A stretch of 64,000 bases of DNA from Frigoribacterium sp. JB110 (lineage in GTDB: Bacteria > Actinomycetota > Actinomycetes > Actinomycetales > Microbacteriaceae), in NCBI RefSeq assembly GCF_900163665.1, contig NZ_FUIA01000009.1, positions 1-64,000 of the forward strand, given 5' to 3'. Positions 25,206-33,055 of this stretch are shown piece by piece. Every line of letters starts with the position of its first letter. Within the stretch, counting starts at the first letter, position 1. The notes under the pieces are model-generated. The model worked only from the letters and a program-made list of their open reading frames with translations, was not told where the DNA came from and did no database searches. Made by a program: the position numbers and the translations under genes.

Positions 25206-26024
25206 TCAGTCCTCCGACGCGTCCGCGACGACCTGCACGTCGACGCCGGCCGCCGCGATGGCGTCGAGCTCGCGCTGGTCGGCCGACGAGTCGGTGACGA
25301 GCACATCGACCTCGGACAGCTCTGCGACCTTCGCCAGCGTCGCCCGCCCGATCTTCGACCCGTCCGCCACCACCACGACTCGATCGGCCTGCGTCACCAT
25401 CGCGTGATTTGTGCGCGCCTCGGTCTCGTTGTGCGTGGTCGCACCGCCACGGGCGCTGATGCCGTCCGTGCCGAGGAACGCCGTGCCCACATTGATCGCT
25501 GAGAACGTCTTCTCCGCGAGCACCCCGACGGCCTCCAGCGAGCTGGACCGGATGAACCCGCCGGTCATGATGACCGTGAGCCTGCTGCGGGAGGCCAGTT
25601 CCGTCGCGGTGGTGAGCGCGTTGGTCGCGACGGAGAGATCGTCACGCACCGTCAGTGCTCGGGCGACCGCCGCGGCTGTCGTACCGCCGCTGATCGCGAC
25701 GGAGTACTGGCCATCGGGAAGCAGACCTGCCGCGTGCTCCGCGATGCGCAGCTTCGCCTCCCTGAATCGGGAATCGCGCAGCTGGACGGGGACCTCGGTC
25801 GCCGGGTCGAGCGCGCGCGCTCCACCGTGGGAGCGGATCAGCAGGCCCTGTTCGTCCATGTCGGTGAGGTCTCGGCGCATGGTCGCCGTCGAGACGGCGA
25901 GGGCTTCCGCGATCTCCGTGAGCCGTGCGGAACCGCGTTCGTTCACATAGCCGAGGATCCGAGCCATCCGGTCGGCGCGCCGACGAGACGTCGCGTGCGG
26001 TGCCGCTGCCTGTGCGATGGACAT
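25206..26024 (-). CDS. DeoR-family transcriptional regulator (AgaR-like), cassette C
   Basis: A 272-residue repressor with the helix-turn-helix at about residues 18-72 (STATMRRDLTDMDEQGL, then RSHGGAR). The effector domain keeps ISGGTTAAAVAR, TNALTTATEL, GTDGIS and VVVVADGSKIGR, the phosphosugar-sensing motifs of DeoR, AgaR and LacR. The ATG at 26024 is preferred because AGGAGG lies seven bases upstream. It lies between two plus-strand operons of the cassette, both of which carry the shared 28-base motif at their promoters, and one motif copy also lies in its own upstream region. Control of both operons and of itself is inferred. Confidence 0.88.
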   Translation of the reverse strand: MSIAQAAAPHATSRRRADRMARILGYVNERGSARLTEIAEALAVSTATMRRDLTDMDEQGLLIRSHGGARALDPATEVPVQLRDSRFREAKLRIAEHAAGLLPDGQYSVAISGGTTAAAVARALTVRDDLSVATNALTTATELASRSRLTVIMTGGFIRSSSLEAVGVLAEKTFSAINVGTAFLGTDGISARGGATTHNETEARTNHAMVTQADRVVVVADGSKIGRATLAKVAELSEVDVLVTDSSADQRELDAIAAAGVDVQVVADASED

Positions 26025-26069
26025 GTCGACGCCTCCTGTGTTCGTGCCCCAACGAGGCATGCAATCGGA

Positions 26070-26097
26070 TCAGTCAGAAAAGTGAGCGAATCAAGCA
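26070..26097. promoter_or_regulatory. Candidate operator of the cassette C DeoR regulator, site 2
   Basis: The second copy of the 28-base motif (core AAAAGTGAGCGAATCA at 26078-26093), placed between the DeoR gene on the minus strand and the GH4 gene on the plus strand. Differences from site 1 are at two positions only. Confidence 0.65.
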
Positions 26098-26149
26098 AAC
26101 TCTGCGTCGATTATTGCACGTTACGCGCGAACTCGGAGATGATCGACGC

Positions 26150-27466
26150 ATGGTCAACATCGCATTCATCGGAGCGGGCAGCGTCGTCTTCACTCGGCAG
26201 CTCGTCACCGACATCCTGCGCTTCCCCGAGCTCGCCGATGCGCGCTTCGTGCTGCACGACATCGACTCGGCGCGGCTCGCCGTGGCGGAGGCGACGGCGA
26301 GCCACGTCAGCGACCGACTCGGCGCGCGCGCCGTCGTCGTCGGAACGACCGACAGGCGCGCGGCTCTCGACGGAGCCGACTTCGTCATCAATATGATCCA
26401 GGTCGGCGGCATCGACGCGACGCTCGCCGATCTGGAGATCCCGGCACGGCACGGGCTGCGACAGACGATCGGCGACACGACGGGCATCGGCGGGGTCTTC
26501 CGTGCGCTGCGCACCTTCCCTGTGCTGAGTGATCTGGCCTCGGACATGCGCGACCTGTGCCCCGACGCCTGGCTGCTCAACTACACGAACCCGATGGCCA
26601 TGAACGTCTGGTGGCTGTCGGTCACCGCCCCTGACATCAAGGTCGCCGGCCTCTGCCACAGCGTGCACTGGACCGCACACGACCTCGCCGAACTCATCGA
26701 CGTCCCGTTCGAGGAGACCCGCTACCGTGCCGCAGGAGTCAACCACCAGGCATGGCTGCTCGAGTGGACGCACCACGGGCAGGACCTCTACCCGCAACTG
26801 CGCGAGCGCATCCGCGGCGACGACGAGCTCTCCCGCCGAGTGCGGGTGGAGATGTTCCGCCGTCTCGGCAGGTATCCGACGGAGACGAGCGAGCACTCGG
26901 CCGAGTACCTTTCGTGGTTCCTGCGCTCGGACGAGCAGGTCGAGCGCTTCCGCCTGCAGCCTCTCGAATACGTCGACATCAGCCGTGAGAACGTGGCGGA
27001 GTTCGAAGCGACGCGTGACGCGCTCGCCGCGGGGCGCGATCTCGAGCTCCCGGACGGCGCGAGCGAATACGCACCGCAGATCATCCATTCCCTCGTCACC
27101 GGCACGCCGAGCGAGGTGCACGTGAACGTGCCCAACCGCGGGCTGATCGACAACCTGCCGGAAGACTGCGTCGTGGAAGTGCCGGCGACAGTCGACGCAG
27201 CAGGCGTTTCGCCCATGCCGATGGGCTCCCTGCCCGTGCAGTGCGCAGCGGTGAATCAGCCGTATGTGTCGGTCGGGCGCCTGACCGTCGAGGCAGCCCG
27301 CACCGGAGATCCCACCCTGATCAGGCAGGCCGTGCTGATGGACCCGAACGCACAGTCGACGCTGACTCCGGAACAGATCTGGCGGCTCTGCGATGAACTG
27401 ACTCGGGCCCACGGGCAGCTGCTCCCTCCGGCGCTGCGGGCCAGCGTCCCGGCGACTGCGCTGTGA
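26150..27466 (+). CDS. GH4 NAD-dependent alpha-galactosidase family glycosidase (MelA-like)
   Basis: A cytoplasmic glycosidase (438 residues) of family 4, which uses NAD and a divalent metal in a redox-elimination mechanism. FIGAGSVVFTRQL at residues 6-18 is the NAD site, LNYTNPMAMNVWW follows, and C169 in GLCHSVH and H199 in VNHQAW match the metal-binding Cys and His of the family. The form is that of MelA-type alpha-galactosidases. In this locus it may cut alpha-1,4-linked galactosamine or galactose from imported oligomers; amino-sugar activity would be new for GH4 as far as I know. GGAGAT precedes the ATG. Its stop overlaps the aldolase GTG. Confidence 0.87.
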   Translation: MVNIAFIGAGSVVFTRQLVTDILRFPELADARFVLHDIDSARLAVAEATASHVSDRLGARAVVVGTTDRRAALDGADFVINMIQVGGIDATLADLEIPARHGLRQTIGDTTGIGGVFRALRTFPVLSDLASDMRDLCPDAWLLNYTNPMAMNVWWLSVTAPDIKVAGLCHSVHWTAHDLAELIDVPFEETRYRAAGVNHQAWLLEWTHHGQDLYPQLRERIRGDDELSRRVRVEMFRRLGRYPTETSEHSAEYLSWFLRSDEQVERFRLQPLEYVDISRENVAEFEATRDALAAGRDLELPDGASEYAPQIIHSLVTGTPSEVHVNVPNRGLIDNLPEDCVVEVPATVDAAGVSPMPMGSLPVQCAAVNQPYVSVGRLTVEAARTGDPTLIRQAVLMDPNAQSTLTPEQIWRLCDELTRAHGQLLPPALRASVPATAL

Positions 27467-28314
27467 CTCTCGCGGCCACGGGAGCGCTCGTCGATGCGGC
27501 TGCCGGCGACGGCGGCGCTGTGCTGGCGTTCAACGTGATCGGCCTCGAGCACGCAGAAGGGATCGTCGCAGGGCTCGAAAGCGCCGGAACGCCCGGCATC
27601 CTGCAGATCAGCGAGAACGCGGTTCGCCACCGTGGCGGCCTGCACGGCCCGCTCGTCGCCGCCTGCCGCGAACTCGCCGCGGCATCGTCGTGCTCGGTGT
27701 CGATCCACCTCGACCATGTGCAGGACGCCGATCTCGCGCAGACGGTCATCGACGAAGCGCGGCAGCGCGGAACATCCTCGATCATGGTGGACGCGGCGCA
27801 TCTCGACTACGACGACAACGTGCGCACCACTGCAGCGTTCGCGCACGAGGCCCACGGTGCATCGCTGTGGGTGGAGGCGGAACTCGGCGAGATCGGCGGG
27901 AAGGACGGCGCGCATGCGCCGGGCGTGAGGACGGACCCGCGTGAGGCGGCGTCGTTCGTCGCGTCGACGGGTGTCGACGGGCTCGCCGTTGCGGTCGGCA
28001 GCAGCCACGCGATGACATCGGCGACTGCGCAGCTCGACCTCGACCTGATCGGGCGCATCGCCGCCGTGGTTCCGGTTCCCCTCGTTCTGCACGGATCATC
28101 CGGCGTCCCGATCGAGACGCTGCGCGCCGCCGTTGCGCGCGGGATCCGCAAGATCAACATCGGTACGGCGCTCAACGTCGACTTCACCCGCCGCGTGCGG
28201 GAGACGCTGAATGCGGATCCCGCGGTGACCGATCCGCGCACCTACCTGGCGCCGGCACGAGATGCCGTCGCCGAGTCCGTCGCCGGCGTGAGCACCTCGG
28301 TGCTGTCGCGGTGA
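27463..28314 (+). CDS. Class II tagatose/fructose-bisphosphate aldolase (KbaY/GatY-like)
   Basis: A 283-residue zinc aldolase, paralogous to the gene at 1811-2629. AFNVIGLEHAEGI opens the barrel, HLDH (about residues 84-87) gives the catalytic Asp and zinc His, and ELGEIGGKDG, GSSHAM, HGSSGV and KINIGT follow. It starts with a GTG overlapping the GH4 stop (GTGA), so the two are coupled. With the LacC-type kinase it would finish the tagatose 6-phosphate route, giving dihydroxyacetone phosphate and glyceraldehyde 3-phosphate. Confidence 0.87.
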   Translation: MTLAATGALVDAAAGDGGAVLAFNVIGLEHAEGIVAGLESAGTPGILQISENAVRHRGGLHGPLVAACRELAAASSCSVSIHLDHVQDADLAQTVIDEARQRGTSSIMVDAAHLDYDDNVRTTAAFAHEAHGASLWVEAELGEIGGKDGAHAPGVRTDPREAASFVASTGVDGLAVAVGSSHAMTSATAQLDLDLIGRIAAVVPVPLVLHGSSGVPIETLRAAVARGIRKINIGTALNVDFTRRVRETLNADPAVTDPRTYLAPARDAVAESVAGVSTSVLSR

Positions 28315-28340
28315 CAGCCCGCACGAAGGAGCGAAGACGC

Positions 28341-29225
28341 ATGAGAGGCAGTGGGATGAACAGGACGATGATTCTCGCGGGAGCGGCCGTTGCCATGACC
28401 GCGGTGTCTGCGTGCGCCTCGACGCCGCAGAGCAGCGAGCAGGGCGACGAGCCCGTACCCGCGGCGGCCGATATCGTGCTGCCGCCGACGAGCGGCGTCT
28501 TCGACTATCAGCTCGGCGGTGCGTACGACGAGCTCGACCTGGGGGACGGGCCGGTCGGGATCGACGTCGTCGTGCGTGATTCGACGGCGGAACCGCTGGC
28601 CGGCGCCTACAGCGTCTGCTACGTCAACGGTTTCCAGACGCAGCCGGATGATGCCGACCTGTGGTCGGAGCACGAGGATCTCCTGCTGCACGACGCGGAC
28701 GGCGAGCTCGTCATCGATCCGGAATGGCCGGACGAGTTCGTCCTCGACCCGGGTACGAGCGGGCAGCGCGACGGCATCGTGGACGTCATCGGTCCTGTGA
28801 TCGACGGCTGCGCGGCGGGCGGCTTCGACGCGGTCGAGATCGACAATCTCGATACCTGGACACGCTTCGACGAGATCGATGCGGAAGGTGCCCATGCCCT
28901 CGCTGCGGCGTACGTCGCACGTGCGCACGATGCGGGGATGGCGATCGCCCAGAAGAACGCCGCAGAGATCACGGAGTTCGCGCACGACGACCTCGGGTTC
29001 GACTTCGCTGTGACGGAGGAATGCGGGGTATGGCAGGAGTGCGCGTCGTACACGGATGTGTACGGAGACCATGTGCTCCAGATCGAGTACCCAGGAGCGC
29101 TGGAGGACGAGGGCATGACGTTCGACCAGGTCTGCGAGCTGCCGGATCGCGCGCCGCTGACGATCCTGCGCGACCTCGATCTCGTCGCGGCGGGTGACGA
29201 CGACTATGCGTATCGCGCGTGCTGA
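28341..29225 (+). CDS. GH114 endo-alpha-1,4-polygalactosaminidase, secreted lipoprotein
   Basis: A 294-residue exported hydrolase of the GH114 family, predicted to cut alpha-1,4-linked galactosamine polymers outside the cell. The signal sequence ends at the lipobox VSAC (Cys24), so it is tethered to the membrane. The barrel begins FDYQLGGAY; CYVNGFQTQPDD, FDAVEIDNLDTW, AIAQKNAAE and FAVTEECGVW are family segments, the acidic pair in EIDNLD being likely catalytic. The ATG at 28341 has AAGGAG nine bases upstream; a GTG at 28311 overlaps the aldolase stop and is the alternative. The gene follows GH4 and aldolase closely, which ties the enzyme to intracellular galactosamine use. Confidence 0.85.
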   Translation: MRGSGMNRTMILAGAAVAMTAVSACASTPQSSEQGDEPVPAAADIVLPPTSGVFDYQLGGAYDELDLGDGPVGIDVVVRDSTAEPLAGAYSVCYVNGFQTQPDDADLWSEHEDLLLHDADGELVIDPEWPDEFVLDPGTSGQRDGIVDVIGPVIDGCAAGGFDAVEIDNLDTWTRFDEIDAEGAHALAAAYVARAHDAGMAIAQKNAAEITEFAHDDLGFDFAVTEECGVWQECASYTDVYGDHVLQIEYPGALEDEGMTFDQVCELPDRAPLTILRDLDLVAAGDDDYAYRAC

Positions 29226-29257
29226 ACGCCGCGACGACTCGGATCCGGTGACCTGCC

Positions 29258-30382
29258 ATGCATGACCCGCTCATCGACGGTGGGGAAGACCTCCCGCCCG
29301 TGCCGAGCCTGAAGCTGGCCGATTGGCAGCCCCGCGCGCAGCTGGAGCTGCCGACGACGGCGGTCGAACGACCGGCCGCACCTGCGATCGACGTGCACAA
29401 CCATCTCGGCCGGTGGCTCACCGATGACTGGTGTGCCCCGGATGTCGGCGAGCTCATCGACCTGATGGACGAGACGGCTCTCGAGGCGATGGTGAATCTC
29501 GACGGGCGCTGGGGCGGCGAGCTCGATGCGAACCTCGATCGATACGACCGTGCGCACCCGGGCCGATTCCTCACCTTCTGCCAACTGGACTGGGATCTGC
29601 TCGGCACGTCGGGCGGCGCGGCTGCACTGGAGCGACAGCTGCGCGAGTCGGCGGATCGGGGAGCGCGCGGCGTGAAGGTGTGGAAGAATCTCGGGCTCTC
29701 CGTTCGAGGGCGCGACGGTGCACTCGTGCGGCCGGACGCACCCGAGGTGGTGGACGTCCTCTCAGCGGCGGGTGAGCTCGGCCTTCCCGTACTGATCCAC
29801 GTCGCCGACCCCAAAGCGTTCTTCGACCCGCTCGATCACCGCAACGAACGGTTCGACGAGCTGTCGGAGCAGCCGCAGTGGTCCTTTGCCGACCGTTCTC
29901 GGTTCCCTTCCTTCGAAGAACTGCTCACGTCGTTCGAGCGGCTGCTCGGCTCGACCCCTGGCACGCAGTACATCGGTGCGCACATGGGCTGCGTCGCGGA
30001 GGATCTCGACCGCGTCGAGCAGATGCTGGACGCGGCGGCGAACCTGTCTGTCGACATCGCAGGGCGCCTCGCCGAGCTCGGCCGTCAGCCTCGTCGATTC
30101 CGACGACTCCTGGAGCGGCATCCGGATCGAGTGCTGTTCGGCACTGACGCGTTCCCGCTGCACAGGAGCGACCTGACGACGCACTTCCGCTTCCTCGAGA
30201 CCGACGACGAGAGCTTCGACTACGCACCGGGGTCAGCCGTCCCGCCGCAGGGCCGCTGGTCGATCTCCGCTGCCGACCTGCCGCGGAGGCTGCTGCCTGG
30301 CGTGTACGCGGACAACGCTCGCCGTGTGCTGGGGCTGCATGGTGCGAGCGGGACCGAAGTCGCGGCGCAGATGCTTCGGTGA
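29258..30382 (+). CDS. Amidohydrolase family protein (Amidohydro_2 type)
   Basis: A 374-residue metal-dependent TIM-barrel hydrolase. DVHNHLG at residues 45-51 has the metal-binding HxH; LIHVAD, GAHMG and FGTDAFPLH give the later His and Asp. The type is that of the ACMSD/2-pyrone-dicarboxylate lactonase branch, not NagA, so it is not a convincing amino-sugar deacetylase. It starts 32 bases after the GH114 gene and ends the cassette C group. A hydrolytic or decarboxylating step on a sugar derivative is possible; the reaction is not known. Confidence 0.78.
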   Translation: MHDPLIDGGEDLPPVPSLKLADWQPRAQLELPTTAVERPAAPAIDVHNHLGRWLTDDWCAPDVGELIDLMDETALEAMVNLDGRWGGELDANLDRYDRAHPGRFLTFCQLDWDLLGTSGGAAALERQLRESADRGARGVKVWKNLGLSVRGRDGALVRPDAPEVVDVLSAAGELGLPVLIHVADPKAFFDPLDHRNERFDELSEQPQWSFADRSRFPSFEELLTSFERLLGSTPGTQYIGAHMGCVAEDLDRVEQMLDAAANLSVDIAGRLAELGRQPRRFRRLLERHPDRVLFGTDAFPLHRSDLTTHFRFLETDDESFDYAPGSAVPPQGRWSISAADLPRRLLPGVYADNARRVLGLHGASGTEVAAQMLR

Positions 30383-30420
30383 CTTGACAACCACTGGCGG
30401 CGCGGGGATCGTGCAGAGCG

Positions 30421-30957
30421 ATGACACACGAACACTCCGCCCGCGTCGTTCTCGTGGCCGGCCCCGCGGGAAGCGGAAAATCGACGCTGGGAGAAGCACT
30501 GGCCGCTGAGCTCGGCGCCGCGCTGCTCGACCTCGACGTCGTGACGAATCCGGTGCTCGACCAGCTGCAGGCTGCGGGGCTGTTCGGCGACAGGCACTGG
30601 AACGACGAGTCGCTGCGGCCGCTGCTCCGCCCGGCCAGGTACGCGGCGCTGCGCGACACGATGGCTGCGCAGACCGTGCAGGCCGTCGCGGTCGCGCCGT
30701 GGACGGCCGAGCTCGCAGGCGGCGAGGAATGGCGCGCGCTCGTGGAGTCGCTGAGCGGCGATCCCGTCGTCGTGTGGCTGAACGCGGGGAGCGAGCTGCT
30801 CGCAAGCCGGCGCGAGAACCGCGGGTTGGACCGTGACGCACACATCATCGACGGCGGTGCGTCGCCCGCGGTCGCCCACATCGCTGTGGACGCCGCAGCG
30901 CCCACGGTCGACCAGGTGCGATTCGTGGTGGAGCGGCTCGCCTCGTTGTCGCGCTGA
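30421..30957 (+). CDS. Small P-loop kinase (AAA_33/gluconokinase-like)
   Basis: A 178-residue ATP-binding protein with Walker A GPAGSGKST at residues 14-22, a possible substrate Asp in LLDLDVV, and an Arg pair in ASRRENRGLDRD near 140-150 that resembles the lid of gluconokinase/shikimate-type kinases. It begins 38 bases after the amidohydrolase stop and may belong to the same transcript. The substrate cannot be told; a sugar or sugar acid is likely from context, and a zeta-toxin-like role is unlikely because no partner antitoxin is seen. Confidence 0.7.
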   Translation: MTHEHSARVVLVAGPAGSGKSTLGEALAAELGAALLDLDVVTNPVLDQLQAAGLFGDRHWNDESLRPLLRPARYAALRDTMAAQTVQAVAVAPWTAELAGGEEWRALVESLSGDPVVVWLNAGSELLASRRENRGLDRDAHIIDGGASPAVAHIAVDAAAPTVDQVRFVVERLASLSR

Positions 30958-31093
30958 GCCCGGGCGAGCGCGATCGCGCAGGAGGCCGTCCGATTCGGCG
31001 CGTATCGTGTTCGCCTCTGCCGGTCGTTCACGCCTCGGAAGCGGAGGTGCCTTCCGTGCCGCGCGGCACGGAATCAGCGAACTTGCGCCGTGC

Positions 31094-31109
31094 ATGTCAT
31101 CGATGTCAT
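31094..31109. promoter_or_regulatory. LacI-type operator, type A site 3
   Basis: ATGTCATCGATGTCAT, one mismatch pair from a perfect palindrome, lies 52 bases before the SDR start. It combines the left half of site 1 with the right half of site 2. Confidence 0.55.
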
Positions 31110-31160
31110 TGTGGGTGCGGACGACTCGCGAAGGCGCGGGCGAAGAGAGGACGACAGCTG

Positions 31161-31886
31161 ATGGCTGGATTCGACGGACGCACGATTCTCGTGACGGGAG
31201 CGTCGGGAGGCATCGGCGGCACGACGGTGCGACGGCTGGTGCGCGACGGCGCCACAGTGCTCGCCGGCGGACGCAACCTCGATGAGCTGGCCGCACTCGC
31301 GGAGGAGACCGGCGCGACGCCGCTGGCCTTCGATCTCACCAGTGAGGACGAGGTGCGCACCGCGATCGAGGGTCGCGACATCTGGGGCGTGGTGAACTGC
31401 GGCGGCTGGGGCGGCACGATCGAGACGCCGCAGGAAGCTGACATCGACGTGTTCGACAAAGTCATGGCCATCAACACCCGCGGCTCGCTGCTCGTGACGA
31501 AGTACGCCTCGCGCGAGATGATCCGGCTCGGCGGCGGTGCGATCGTGAACGTCTCCAGCCAGGCCAGCCTCGTCGCCCTGCACGGTCACATCGCCTACGG
31601 CTCGTCGAAGGCGGCGCTCGACAACATCACCCGCGTCTCGGCTCTCGAACTGGGGCCGCACGGCATCCGGGTCAACAGTGTGCATCCGACCGTGGTGATG
31701 ACGGAGATGTCCGCCTGGTACTGGGGTCGCCCGGACATCGAGGGGCCGTTCCTGAAGGCGATGCCGCTCGGGCGGTGGGCGACCGAGGACGAGATCGCCG
31801 GCCCCATCGCGTTCCTGCTCAGCGACGAGGCCAGCATGATCTCCGGCGTGCACCTGCCGATCGACGGCGGCTACACGGCTCAGTGA
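31161..31886 (+). CDS. SDR-family oxidoreductase, L-xylulose/dicarbonyl reductase-like
   Basis: A 241-residue SDR. TGASGGIG (residues 12-19) binds NADP, VNVSSQAS and YGSSK give Ser, Tyr and Lys, and ELGPHGIRVNSVHPTVVMTEM is strikingly like human DCXR (L-xylulose reductase), as is the PLGRWATEDEI end. It probably reduces a ketose to a polyol or runs in reverse. The ATG at 31161 has GAGAGGA upstream. It stands alone behind a type A operator, and its 3-prime end overlaps the convergent Gfo/Idh/MocA gene by seven bases. Confidence 0.83.
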   Translation: MAGFDGRTILVTGASGGIGGTTVRRLVRDGATVLAGGRNLDELAALAEETGATPLAFDLTSEDEVRTAIEGRDIWGVVNCGGWGGTIETPQEADIDVFDKVMAINTRGSLLVTKYASREMIRLGGGAIVNVSSQASLVALHGHIAYGSSKAALDNITRVSALELGPHGIRVNSVHPTVVMTEMSAWYWGRPDIEGPFLKAMPLGRWATEDEIAGPIAFLLSDEASMISGVHLPIDGGYTAQ

Positions 31887-33055
31887 GCCGCTCGCGGTGG
31901 CTGCACCGTCTCGAAGGATCCTGAGGCGTTCGAGGCGATCGCCGCGGCGTAGAGGGCGTGGGTGCGGGCCGCCTCGTCCGGGCGCACGGTGCCGAAGCGC
32001 TCGCCCAGCGCGCCCTCGCGCTCGGCGAGGAACGCGGCCCACATCTGCAGGATCGCGTCGGAGAACCCTGCTTCGAAGATCCCGCCCGTCACGGTCGGCC
32101 ACACCGACTGGCTGCCTGCATCGATGGTGGCCCACGCCTGTTCGCGACCGATTCCCGGCACATCCGGCATCTGGAACACCTCGACGGCTTTGGGGTTCTT
32201 CGTCGAGAACCGCACGCCGCCTGACATGCCGATCGCCTCGAAGAACCACGTGTTCTTCTGGCCGGGCGCGATGCGCTTCGTCTCGATCGCGAGCGGGAAG
32301 TCGGCCCCGCCGTCCTGCGCGACGCGCGCGTGCACGACCGCGTTGTCCCAGGTGTCGCACGGCACGGGCGTCCCATCAGGGCCCGGCCGTTCTGTGACGA
32401 TGTTCTGCAGCATGCCGAGCACGCGATCCGGGTTCCAGCCCAACCGCAGCGGCACGTGCCACGCGTGCAGACCGAGATCGTTCATCACACCTGCCTCGCC
32501 GCAGAAGCGCGCCTGCCGCTTCCAGTTGACGGGCTTGGAGCGATCGGTGTCGCTGGCGTGCAGGAAGCCGCACCGCGCCTCGACGATCTCGCCCAGTGCA
32601 CCGGATCGGACGTGGTCGATCGCGGCCTGGGCGCCGGGCAGGAACGGCATCTCGCTCGAGCAGCGCACGAACGACTCCGGATGCTCGGCGACGGCCGCCA
32701 TGATCTCGTCGGAGGCGGCACCGTCGATGCCGAAGGGCTTCTCGGCGAACAGCGATTTGCCCGCCCTGATCACGTCGGAGTAGATCTGCGCGTGCAGGTC
32801 GTGCCGCACGGCCACGTAGACCACGTCGACGCGGTCGTCCGCGAGCAGGTCGCGGTAGTCGGTCGTGGTCAGCTCGACGGTGGGCAGCTCGGAGAACCAG
32901 CCCAGGGCATCGGGGTTGATGTCGCACACGGCACGCACCTCCGGCGTGACCGGATGATCGATGAGTGCCGGCCAGCGCGCGATCGCGGCGGCCATCTCGC
33001 GGCCCATCAGGCCGCCGCCGATGATCGCGACGCCGACCCTCTTCTGCGCGGTCAC
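31880..33055 (-). CDS. Gfo/Idh/MocA-family oxidoreductase
   Basis: A 391-residue NAD(P)-dependent sugar or inositol dehydrogenase. GGGLMGREM near residues 13-21 is the nucleotide site, EKPFGI near 100 carries the catalytic-site Lys, and VMNDLGLHAWHVPL has the Asp and His of the active site. The GTG at 33055 overlaps the aldolase stop (GTGA), which decides the start; the longer open frame runs through the aldolase gene. Together with the class I aldolase it forms a two-gene operon under a type B operator. The GxxxDxxxH centre is intact, so an active enzyme is expected. Confidence 0.85.
   Translation of the reverse strand: MTAQKRVGVAIIGGGLMGREMAAAIARWPALIDHPVTPEVRAVCDINPDALGWFSELPTVELTTTDYRDLLADDRVDVVYVAVRHDLHAQIYSDVIRAGKSLFAEKPFGIDGAASDEIMAAVAEHPESFVRCSSEMPFLPGAQAAIDHVRSGALGEIVEARCGFLHASDTDRSKPVNWKRQARFCGEAGVMNDLGLHAWHVPLRLGWNPDRVLGMLQNIVTERPGPDGTPVPCDTWDNAVVHARVAQDGGADFPLAIETKRIAPGQKNTWFFEAIGMSGGVRFSTKNPKAVEVFQMPDVPGIGREQAWATIDAGSQSVWPTVTGGIFEAGFSDAILQMWAAFLAEREGALGERFGTVRPDEAARTHALYAAAIASNASGSFETVQPPRAAH

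Noticed and set aside
29258..30382. An amino-sugar 6-phosphate deacetylase (NagA/AgaA) completing a GalNAc pathway
   Set aside because: The protein belongs to the Amidohydro_2 branch and lacks NagA-type sequence, so I do not claim a deacetylase for the locus.
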